NCBI GenBank assembly: GCA_003022745.1
Contig: PXSU01000020.1
Span: 1 to 11,121 of the forward strand
Direction: 5' to 3'
DNA: 11,121 nucleotides
Origin: Halobacteriales archaeon SW_9_67_25
Lineage (GTDB): Archaea > Halobacteriota > Halobacteria > Halobacteriales > Haloarculaceae
The position numbers and the translations under genes were made by a program. Under the pieces are notes generated by a model. It had not been told where the DNA came from, did no database searches, and was given only the letters and a program-made list of their open reading frames with translations. Positions 5,214 through 11,121 of this stretch are shown piece by piece (position 1 is the first letter of the stretch; each line of letters starts with the position of its first letter).

Positions 5214-6731
5214 TCACAGCCAATCACAGAAAGAGTCCTCGATGAGCGTGCCGTCCTGGTGGTCGACGTACTCGGCCTGCATCCCCCAGATGGCCTCGGC
5301 GAGGGGGACGCCGGCCTCGACGGCAGTCCGGACGCGCTCGTGTTTCCAGCGGGCCGGCGTCGTCCGGCGGTCGAGCCGTTCCCTGAGCGGGCGGATGTAC
5401 TCGTGGGCCTCCTCGGCCGAGAGGCCACGCCCCTCCAGGCCGTCGCGGGCGTACTCGAACAGTTCGCTGTAGATGGCGTCGATGTCGGTCGTCTCCGCGC
5501 CGTCGGTGGTGAGCCACGTGATGTCGGCCCGGAGGCCGTCTCGGGCGGCGGCGTAGAAGTTCTCCCGTGCGGTCTCCCAGTCCAGTCCGCGCACCGGGTG
5601 TTCGAACCGCGGGAGGCTCTCCATGAGGCCGGCAAAGACCGCCGCGAAGGCCACACAGTCCCGGATTGTCGGCTGGGCGGGGACGGGACGGAACTCGATG
5701 CGGGCGTTGGCCTCCGAACGGGTCGCGCCGTCGAAGACCGGCCGGATCCACCGCCAGTAGCTGCCGTGCTTGTGCCGGAAGTGCGCGAGCGCGTCGTCGA
5801 AGCGGTCCGATTCGGTCACGTCCATCGGGACGATACAGGTGTCGGCGGCGATGTCGTCGATAGCCGCCTCGACGGTCTCGAAGTCGGGCGGGAAACACAC
5901 CTTCGGCGGCTCCGCGTGGTCGTCGGGCGGGTTCAGCACCGACTCGAAGACGCCGATGCGGTTCTCCATGTGGGCGTCCTCGACGATTTCCCCGTCCGGG
6001 TCGTCGTCGTAGAGGTCCGGCGGGAAGAAGGGGGAGTTCACCCCCAGCGCCAAAAGTGGCGCCGCGATCCGGAGCGCGTACCGGAAGTACTCGGGGAGGT
6101 CGGGGGCGTGGGGGACCTGGTAGTGGGGCTGGATGGACGTGATGAGGCTCTCGGGCATCACCGTCTCGGCCGACAGCGTGACGTGGGGGGCGTCCAGCGC
6201 GAACCGGGACGGGTAGTCGGTGTTGGCCATCGCGTGGTACCGGACGGTGTCGCTCATGTTGGTCGCGATCTTGATACCGTCCTGCTCGATGTAGTCGGTG
6301 AGGTACTCGGAGGCGGTCTCCGCCCGCGGCGGGACGGTCCAGATCCCGTCGGTGACGAGCTGGATGTTCTCGACGCCGGTCTTCTCCTGGGCGGGCACGA
6401 AGTGGGCCTGGATCTCTTTCTCCTGGGCGACCAGCCCGTATCGTGTCAGCGGGTCGGGGCTGGTCTGCATCTCGGCGTTGTGCAGTCCCAGTTCCTTCTC
6501 GAACCCGATGAGCTCCAGCAGTTGCCGCGAGGTCCGCCGGAGGCCACCAGTCCGCGAGTCGACGCTGTACAGTTCCAGCTCCAGGCCGACCAGTGCCTGC
6601 GTGTTGTCGAAGGTCCCCTCCCTGACCTCCCGCTTGAGCTCCTCGGCCTCGGCCATTGCTGCCGACCGGAACGACTCGGCGTCGACCGCGAGTGCCTCCC
6701 GCACCGCCGCTGCGAGTTCTGAGGCCGACAT
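5214..6731 (-). CDS. Glutamate-cysteine ligase-like (GCS2 family) carboxylate-amine ligase, long form
   Basis: This protein has 505 residues. The GCS2 fold shows in VGLELELYSVD (48-58), NAEMQTSPDPL (85-95), HVTLSAE (183-189), SIQPHYQVP (199-207) and RIEFRPVPAQPT (344-355), with the acidic and arginine residues expected to hold Mg-ATP and substrate. The family makes gamma-glutamyl-amine bonds. Haloarchaea use gamma-glutamylcysteine as a main thiol, so GshA-like activity is possible. However, this protein is longer than the GCS2 enzymes of about 360-380 residues (YbdK/GshA type), and substrate cannot be told from sequence. I chose ATG 6731 because an A/T-containing box (6753-6763) lies about 27 bp upstream. 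The frame is open further upstream to 6803, but that part is not family-like. It is divergent from the aldo/keto reductase. Confidence 0.82.
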   Translation of the reverse strand: MSASELAAAVREALAVDAESFRSAAMAEAEELKREVREGTFDNTQALVGLELELYSVDSRTGGLRRTSRQLLELIGFEKELGLHNAEMQTSPDPLTRYGLVAQEKEIQAHFVPAQEKTGVENIQLVTDGIWTVPPRAETASEYLTDYIEQDGIKIATNMSDTVRYHAMANTDYPSRFALDAPHVTLSAETVMPESLITSIQPHYQVPHAPDLPEYFRYALRIAAPLLALGVNSPFFPPDLYDDDPDGEIVEDAHMENRIGVFESVLNPPDDHAEPPKVCFPPDFETVEAAIDDIAADTCIVPMDVTESDRFDDALAHFRHKHGSYWRWIRPVFDGATRSEANARIEFRPVPAQPTIRDCVAFAAVFAGLMESLPRFEHPVRGLDWETARENFYAAARDGLRADITWLTTDGAETTDIDAIYSELFEYARDGLEGRGLSAEEAHEYIRPLRERLDRRTTPARWKHERVRTAVEAGVPLAEAIWGMQAEYVDHQDGTLIEDSFCDWL

Positions 6732-6835
6732 GCGACTTCCTTCGACACCCACTGTTTTGAAAGGTGCGCTCGGGACTGACAGACCAACCCCGAACCGACC
6801 CAACCTTTTCCTCCCGTCCCGTCGAGTGGGGTGCC

Positions 6836-7772
6836 ATGGAGTATACGACGCTGGGCCGGACCGGCATGGAGGTCAGCCGCATCTGTCTGGGATGTATGAG
6901 CTTCGGCACCCCCGAGTGGCGCGACTGGGTGCTCGACGAATCCGAGAGCCTGCCCATCATCGAGCGGGCCATCGACCTCGGGCTCAACTTCGCGCGTCCT
7001 CGGGACCGCCCTCGACGGTCGGCGCGAGGAGTCGGTCGTCGCGACGAAGGTGTACTTCCAGATGGACGACGACGACCCCAACTCGGGTGGCCTCTCCCGG
7101 AAGGCAATCGAACAGCAACTCGCGGCCAGCCTCGACCGCCTGGGGATGGAGACGGTCGACCTCTATCAGACCCACCGCTGGGATGACGACACCCCCATCG
7201 AGGAGACCCTCCGGGCGCTGGACGACACGATCCGGCGCGGTCAGGTCCGCCACGTCGGCGCCAGTTCCATGTGGGCCCGCCAGTTCGCCCGGGCACTGCA
7301 GACCAGCGACCGCCTCGGCCTCGACCGCTTTCTCACCATGCAGAACCACTACAACCTCCTCTATCGCGAGGAGGAACGCGAGATGCTCCCCCTCTGCCGG
7401 GAGGCGGACGTCGCCGTCATCCCCTGGAGCCCGCTGGCGCGGGGCTATCTCACCCGGCCCCACGAGGCCTTCGACGCCACCGTCCGCGGCCAGACCGACG
7501 ACCACGCGCGCCGGCATCCGTACTTCGAGGGTAACGGCTGCCAGATCAACGAGCGCGTCGAGGAACTGGCCGACGAGGAGGACGCCACCATGGCCCAGAT
7601 TGCGCTCGCGTGGCTCCTCGATAAGGAGGTCGTCGACGCGCCAATCGTCGGCACCACGAGCGTCGAACACTTAGAAGAGGCCGTCGCCGCGCTCGACATC
7701 TCGCTGTCCGGGAGCGATGTCGAGTGGCTCGAAGAGCCCTACGAACCCGTCCGTGTCAGCGGGCACGAGTAG
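6836..7772 (+). pseudogene. Aldo/keto reductase (YajO-like) broken by a frameshifting internal deletion
   Basis: Codons from ATG 6836 encode a normal N-terminus (MEYTTLGRTGMEVSRICLGC, SFGTPEWRDWVLDE, AIDLGLNF) up to 6991. The family then normally continues with FDTA...Y..G.SE. Instead the next recognisable family sequence, RVLGTALDGRREESVVATKV, starts at 6993 in a different frame and runs to TAG 7770-7772 with a natural C-terminus (EEPYEPVRVSGHE). About 38 bp appear to be missing (length 2 modulo 3). The absent piece carries the catalytic Asp and Tyr of the Asp-Tyr-Lys-His tetrad; Lys (VVATKV) and His (YQTHRW) remain. If the N-terminal frame is read on, it stops at 7186. The family reduces carbonyls with NADPH. 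This copy should be inactive unless the deletion is a sequencing error. Confidence 0.85.
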
Positions 7773-7970
7773 GTCGTAGGCGTCCGTGACCGCGACCCCA
7801 CCCAGCTCGACCGGCCCCTTCGAGACGGCCTCCTCGTTGATCGCCCGGCCGGCACCGCGCCGGAGCGCCCCCGCGACGCCCGAGCCCATCTGGAGGCTCG
7901 TCCCGGCGGCGTTGACGAGTACGTCCGCGGACTGTGCGGCGATGTCGCCCTGTACGACGTCGAACTCCAT
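7671..7970 (-). pseudogene. Macro-domain (ADP-ribose-binding) protein, C-terminal half missing
   Basis: From ATG 7970 the frame reads [63 protein letters not shown], a clear N-terminal macro domain with the NAAG and GSGVAGA ADP-ribose-binding loops. Family proteins run to about 170-180 residues. Here similarity stops after residue 66 (position 7773), exactly where the stop codon of the convergent aldo/keto reductase begins. The remaining 33 codons are antisense to that gene and unlike any macro domain. The second phosphate loop (GISTGxxGYP type) is missing, so ADP-ribose hydrolysis is unlikely. A TTTTT-containing box (7997-8003) about 28 bp upstream supports the start. The frame also extends upstream to 8024, but without family similarity. 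Confidence 0.8.
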
Positions 7971-8039
7971 GTCCAACGGTACTGCGTCGAGGCCAAAAAG
8001 ACCAGAGCTTTCTTCGGCGGCCACACCGTCAGTAGAGGC

Positions 8040-8711
8040 ATGGCTGACGACGGGACCTCGTCGCCCGGCGCCGACCCCGAGGCCGGTCCCGGCAGGGACG
8101 AAGAGGATGTCGGTGCGGACGTCGACGAGGCCGCCGGCACTCGTCCCGGGTCCGGGGCTGACGGCGTCGGGACGGACGCGGACCGCGACACGGACGCGAC
8201 CGACGCGGTCCCGGACGCAGAAGCCGTCGAAGCGTACACGACCGGCGTGCGGGAGGTATCGGCGCGCGTGCAGGTCAACTGGGCGGTGCGGTTGCTCGTT
8301 GGGCTGGCTATCTTGGCGGGGATTGCACGGGTCGTCGTCTCCGGGCTAGGCATCCCCCTCGACCCGCGAGCAGTGCCGGCTGGGGCGGTCGCCCTGGGCC
8401 TGCTCGGGCTGGTCTGGGTCCACCTGCGGTACCGGGCCTGGTCGTACCGCCTCCGCGAAGACGCACTGTACCTCGAACGGGGGGTGTTCACGCAGGTCAC
8501 GACAGTCGCACCCCACGTCCGCATCCAGCACGTCGACACGAGGCGGAGTCCCCTCGAACGGGCGCTGGGGCTGTCGACGCTCGTGGTCTACACCGCCGGC
8601 TCCCGGGGTGCGGACGTCTCGATTCCCGGCCTCACGCCCGACGAGGCGGGGGACCTCCAGCGCCGGCTGAAGGAACTCGCCATCGAGTCGGAGGGCGGTG
8701 ACGCGCTGTGA
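8040..8711 (+). CDS. bPH2-domain membrane protein, YdbS-like, with acidic disordered N-terminus
   Basis: This protein has 223 residues. Residues 1-65 are Asp/Gly/Ala-rich and probably disordered ([20 protein letters not shown]). Two membrane helices follow at about 80-101 ([20 protein letters not shown]) and 111-130 ([20 protein letters not shown]). Then comes a bacterial PH domain (bPH2, formerly DUF304) at about 132-210, with the hallmarks [50 protein letters not shown] and [15 protein letters not shown]. The family occurs as gene pairs like Bacillus ydbS-ydbT. The exact role is not known, and envelope-related resistance functions are reported for the Bacillus pair. The stop overlaps the start of the next gene (GTGA at 8708-8711), so the two proteins are probably co-translated and form a complex. 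Confidence 0.85.
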   Translation: MADDGTSSPGADPEAGPGRDEEDVGADVDEAAGTRPGSGADGVGTDADRDTDATDAVPDAEAVEAYTTGVREVSARVQVNWAVRLLVGLAILAGIARVVVSGLGIPLDPRAVPAGAVALGLLGLVWVHLRYRAWSYRLREDALYLERGVFTQVTTVAPHVRIQHVDTRRSPLERALGLSTLVVYTAGSRGADVSIPGLTPDEAGDLQRRLKELAIESEGGDAL

Positions 8712-10129
8712 AACTCGACCGCCGGTCGGTCCCCTACCGCGTCGCCGAGAACGGCCTCCGGCTGGGGGGACTGGCGCTGTTCGGCGCCGTCACCTCGGCC
8801 TCGGCCGGCCCGGACGCCGTCGCCGTCGCGCTCGTGGCCGGGTTCGTGGTGGTGGTCTTCCTCCTCGCCTTCGTGTGGGAACTCGCGCGATACCGCCGTT
8901 ACGAGTACGAACTGACCGGGGAGACGTTCGACATCCACTCGGGCGTCCTCTCGCGGCGCGAGCGCGAGATACCGTACGAGCGCGTCCAGAACGTCGACAT
9001 CGCACAGAACGCCGTCCAGCGGGCACTGGGTATCGCGGCGGTCCGTCTCGAAACCGCCGGCGGGAGCGGCAGCGAGGCCCACCTCCGGTACGTCGAGCGG
9101 ACCGAGGCCGACCGGCTCCAGGACGAGATCAGCCGGCGCAAGCGCACCCACGCGGCCGAGGAGGCGGGCGAGGACGACGCCGCGACCGGCGAGCACCTCT
9201 TCACTCTCTCGGAGCGCGAACACCTCGTGCTGGGTGTGGTCTCGGCGGACCTGCGACTGGTGGGCGTCCTGACCGTCGGAATCTCGGTGTTCGCGCCCCA
9301 GCTGGCCCGTGGGCTCGCCCCGCAGTACGACCTCGTCTCCTTGCTCGGTCCGGCGGTCGCCCTGGCTGCCATCGTCGGGTTCTGGGTGCTCAGCGGCCTC
9401 CTGCAGGTGCTCCGGTACTACGGCTTTACGCTCCGGCGCCAGGGCGAGGACCTCCGGTACGCGCGCGGTCTCCTCCAGCGGTACACGGGGACCATCCCCC
9501 TCTCGAAAGTCCAGGCGGTGACCCTCCGGGAGAACGTCCTCGCGCGGGCGCTCGGGTACGGGTCGCTGGTCATCCAGACCGCCGGCAGCGCCGCCGGCGA
9601 CGGCGAGACGGTCGAGTCGGCGGTCCCCATCGCCGACCGGGACCGGGCGCTGGCGCTGGCCCGCGAAGTGGAACCATTCGGCGAGATGTCCCTCCAGCGC
9701 CCGCCGAAACGCGCCCGGACGCGCTATGCGGTCCGGTACGCCCTCGTGGTGGTGGCGCTCACGGCACTGCTTCGCGGCCTCCAGGCGGTCACCCATGCCC
9801 TCTCGCTGTGGTACCTCCCGCTTGCGGGACTGCTCGCGGTGCCGGTCGCCGCACACCTCGCGTGGGTCCACAGGGGCTACCACGTCAACGACGACTACGT
9901 CATCACGCGCACCGGGTTCTGGCGGCGCCGGACCATGGTCGTCCCCGCGGACCGCGTCCAGACGGTCTTTTCCAGCCAGACGCTCTTCCAGCACCGCCGC
10001 CGGCTCGGTTCCGTGACCGTCGATACTGCCGGCGGGGGCGGACTCGGCGGGGGCGACGCTGTCGCGGCCGACGCCGACCGCCTCCGGGAACGCGTCGCCA
10101 CGAACCTCCAGCGCGCACTCACTCGTTGA
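8708..10129 (+). CDS. Multi-bPH2-domain membrane protein, YdbT-like, three repeats
   Basis: This 473-residue protein is built from three units, each a pair of membrane helices followed by a bPH2 domain. Unit 1 has helices at about 17-58 and the PH region at 65-142 ([47 protein letters not shown]). Unit 2 has helices at about 175-235 and the PH region at 238-318 ([47 protein letters not shown]). Unit 3 has helices at about 340-387 and the PH region at 390-470 ([48 protein letters not shown]). The recurring (I/V)P..(R/K)VQ.V and ..TAG. motifs show internal triplication. It starts with GTG 8708 overlapping the TGA of the YdbS-like gene, a usual arrangement for this pair. A short hairpin follows the stop codon. 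Confidence 0.85.
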   Translation: MKLDRRSVPYRVAENGLRLGGLALFGAVTSASAGPDAVAVALVAGFVVVVFLLAFVWELARYRRYEYELTGETFDIHSGVLSRREREIPYERVQNVDIAQNAVQRALGIAAVRLETAGGSGSEAHLRYVERTEADRLQDEISRRKRTHAAEEAGEDDAATGEHLFTLSEREHLVLGVVSADLRLVGVLTVGISVFAPQLARGLAPQYDLVSLLGPAVALAAIVGFWVLSGLLQVLRYYGFTLRRQGEDLRYARGLLQRYTGTIPLSKVQAVTLRENVLARALGYGSLVIQTAGSAAGDGETVESAVPIADRDRALALAREVEPFGEMSLQRPPKRARTRYAVRYALVVVALTALLRGLQAVTHALSLWYLPLAGLLAVPVAAHLAWVHRGYHVNDDYVITRTGFWRRRTMVVPADRVQTVFSSQTLFQHRRRLGSVTVDTAGGGGLGGGDAVAADADRLRERVATNLQRALTR

Positions 10130-10138
10130 CGTCCTCGA

Positions 10139-10158
10139 GGTGGTTGCTGACGACCACC
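10139..10158 (+). terminator. Hairpin just after the YdbT-like gene
   Basis: GGTGGTTG-CTGA-CGACCACC forms an 8-bp stem (one T-G pair) with a 4-nt loop, starting 10 nt after the stop codon, between convergent genes. There is no following T-run, so intrinsic termination is uncertain. It could instead stabilise the 3' end. Confidence 0.35.
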
Positions 10159-10217
10159 CGGCCGACTATTGAGCGTTTCGCGCCAGTATCAAACGGAAGA
10201 ATCGGGACGACGCCACC

Positions 10218-10649
10218 CTATCCGTCGAGGTCGCGCGCGATGTCGGACAGCGACGACGACGGGGGGTCTCTCGCGGTGTAGACCACCCGCTGGCCGGGCG
10301 GGCGCAGCCCGTACATGAAGCCGGGCGTCACGGCGTCGACCAGCAGCGGGCCGCCGGCGCCGATACCGACGTCATCGAGCCACCGGCGGAGGTGGTTCTC
10401 GCCCTCCCCGTCAGTCCGTGCCAGCCGCGGGTTCGCGAACGCGCCCCGCAGGTCGACGTCGCCGTCCAGCGACTCCCGGACCTGTGCGTGGTATTTGTCT
10501 CCAGCCAGTGACACCCGAACGACGTCGCTGGCGGCGACCGCCAGCGCCTCGGGGAGGGGAACCCGGGGCCGGGACGTCCGGCCGACGCACTCGACGTGTG
10601 CCCGGTGGGTCGTGACGGCGTCGTGGTCGGAGGGAACGCGCTCGGTCAC
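10218..10649 (-). CDS. Conserved haloarchaeal hypothetical protein coupled to rps6e
   Basis: This 143-residue soluble protein starts at GTG 10649, which overlaps the TGA of rps6e as GTGA, so it is translationally coupled to it. Visible features are an N-terminal strand-rich part ([20 protein letters not shown]), a segment [20 protein letters not shown], a middle [20 protein letters not shown], and a hydrophobic core [28 protein letters not shown]. The combination of a DVVRVSL-type strand and a bulk-binding beta pattern recalls small beta-barrel folds, but I do not recognise a characterised family, membrane segment or catalytic motif. Cotranscription with a ribosomal protein gene hints at a role in translation or growth control, which is inference only. 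The stop codon is TAG at 10218-10220. In the same frame, 32 further sense codons follow before the next stop. Confidence 0.75.
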   Translation of the reverse strand: MTERVPSDHDAVTTHRAHVECVGRTSRPRVPLPEALAVAASDVVRVSLAGDKYHAQVRESLDGDVDLRGAFANPRLARTDGEGENHLRRWLDDVGIGAGGPLLVDAVTPGFMYGLRPPGQRVVYTARDPPSSSLSDIARDLDG

Positions 10650-11023
10650 TCCAGCAGGTCCGCGACGGGGGCGTCGCCGCGCCCGGTCACTACGGCGTTG
10701 ATCTGCCGGGTGGCGTTGCCGACTTCGCGCCCGCGGACGGTCACGCGCTCGCGCTCGCCGTCGCGGTTCGGGTTGAAGCCCGTTCCACCCTCCAGCAGAA
10801 CGCTCTGGAGGTCTGCGCCGCGAACGTCCTCGCGCATCGGCCGGCCGGCGTCGTCGGATCCGCCGGCGATCTCGAGGGTGTAGCCGTCCAGACCGACGGC
10901 GCCCCCGTCGACCTCCTCGCCGATCTCGCGGCCGATAAAACGGTTCGCGTTCTGGTCCGAGACATCTATCTGGTAGGTCGTGCCGTCCTCCGGATCGGAG
11001 ACGGCGACGGTGAATTCTGCCAT
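10646..11023 (-). CDS. rps6e: Small ribosomal subunit protein S6e (eS6)
   Basis: This protein has 125 residues, the normal length for archaeal S6e, which lacks the long eukaryotic C-terminal tail. Characteristic sequence runs through [55 protein letters not shown] and [21 protein letters not shown], ending [18 protein letters not shown]. It is a structural component of the archaeal 30S subunit. I chose ATG 11023 because a TTTTTAC box lies about 27 bp upstream. The frame is open upstream to 11059, but those codons include the promoter. The 3' end overlaps the start of the downstream hypothetical gene by four bases. Confidence 0.95.
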   Translation of the reverse strand: MAEFTVAVSDPEDGTTYQIDVSDQNANRFIGREIGEEVDGGAVGLDGYTLEIAGGSDDAGRPMREDVRGADLQSVLLEGGTGFNPNRDGERERVTVRGREVGNATRQINAVVTGRGDAPVADLLE

Positions 11024-11047
11024 TGTCCGTGTGAAGTCCGCTGGCGC

Positions 11048-11054
11048 GTAAAAA
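11048..11054 (-). promoter_or_regulatory. rps6e promoter TATA-like box
   Basis: TTTTTAC on the minus strand is centred about 28 bp before ATG 11023, giving a leaderless or very short-leader transcript. A purine-rich GAAAAGAG (11066-11059) just upstream could serve as the TFB recognition element. Confidence 0.5.
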
Positions 11055-11091
11055 CCCACTCTTTTCGGCCGGCCGACTCTCGCGTCCGCAT

Positions 11092-11098
11092 CTATAAC
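11092..11098 (+). promoter_or_regulatory. Possible outward TATA box at the right edge
   Basis: CTATAAC stands in GC-rich DNA, pointing away from rps6e. With normal spacing it would start a transcript just beyond the window. Nothing else is visible in 11060-11121. No coding frame can be supported there. Confidence 0.2.
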
Positions 11099-11121
11099 TG
11101 CCTCCGCGTCCTACCGGCACA

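Noticed and set aside
5172-6722. A 516-codon plus-strand open frame opposite the GCS2-like gene
   Set aside because: High GC third-position bias opens long antisense frames. The translation is Val/Gly/Arg/Leu-rich without motifs, while the minus strand has family signatures.
6991-6995. Programmed ribosomal frameshift in the aldo/keto reductase
   Set aside because: A frameshift could not restore the missing catalytic Asp/Tyr segment, and no slippery heptamer is visible, so a deletion is the better reading.
5224-7296. A 690-codon minus-strand open frame
   Set aside because: It runs through the GCS2-like gene in a shifted frame and antisense through the reductase. The Arg/Pro/Gly-rich translation is typical of a shadow frame.
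8588-9994. A 468-codon minus-strand open frame opposite the bPH2 genes
   Set aside because: It is antisense to two coupled membrane-protein genes with recognisable repeats, and its translation lacks any family motif.
1-11121. Defence island, CRISPR array, toxin-antitoxin pair or prophage segment
   Set aside because: No repeat-spacer pattern, nuclease, integrase or transposase signature was seen. The macro-domain remnant alone is not enough to propose an ADP-ribosylation toxin system, and no partner gene adjoins it.

Overview
The window is GC-rich archaeal DNA and looks like a halophilic archaeon (class Halobacteria). Most encoded proteins are strongly acidic and low in lysine. Several TATA-like A/T boxes lie about 25-27 bp before start codons (leaderless-style promoters), while downstream genes in operons carry Shine-Dalgarno motifs. 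The ribosomal protein is archaeal/eukaryotic S6e, and the PHA cluster has the order known from Haloferax and Haloarcula. I cannot name the species.

Layout. Positions 1-416 hold the 3' end of an Old Yellow Enzyme-type flavin oxidoreductase. It converges on a MaoC-type (R)-enoyl-CoA hydratase (556-1158, minus), and an 81-bp long inverted repeat lies between the two. A 261-bp divergent regulatory region separates the hydratase from the polyhydroxyalkanoate (PHA) cluster phaR-phaP (1420-2270) and phaE-phaC (2317-4238). phaRP and phaEC each have their own TATA box. PhaC is the catalytic subunit of a two-subunit class III-like synthase and carries an acidic linker plus a C-terminal helix-hairpin-helix (HhH) domain. 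Together these genes should build, coat, regulate and mobilise PHA granules: PhaEC polymerises (R)-3-hydroxyacyl-CoA, PhaP coats the granule, PhaR is an AbrB-fold regulator, and the hydratase links (R)-3-hydroxyacyl-CoA to beta-oxidation.

Positions 4313-8040 are a mixed region: a TIGR00725-type Rossmann protein with an aberrant C-terminus, a winged-helix/zinc-site protein (minus), a long glutamate-cysteine-ligase-like (GCS2) protein (minus), a broken aldo/keto reductase and a half-length macro-domain gene. The reductase has a small frameshifting deletion that removes the segment where the catalytic Asp and Tyr belong. Macro-domain similarity stops exactly at the reductase stop codon. Three damaged genes within about 4 kb suggest local decay, or deletion errors in this assembly.

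Positions 8040-10129 encode a translationally coupled pair of membrane proteins with bacterial PH (bPH2/YdbS-YdbT-like) domains. At the right end, on the minus strand, are ribosomal protein S6e (10646-11023) and a coupled haloarchaeal hypothetical gene (10218-10649) that overlaps its stop codon.

No stretch longer than 300 bases lacks a gene. I saw no tRNA, rRNA, CRISPR array or transposase. The most novel-looking points are the phasin-like N-terminal helix shared by the hydratase, PhaR, PhaE and PhaP; the HhH tail of PhaC; three helically phased ATGGTA repeats before the phaRP TATA box; and the long inverted repeat at 476-556.
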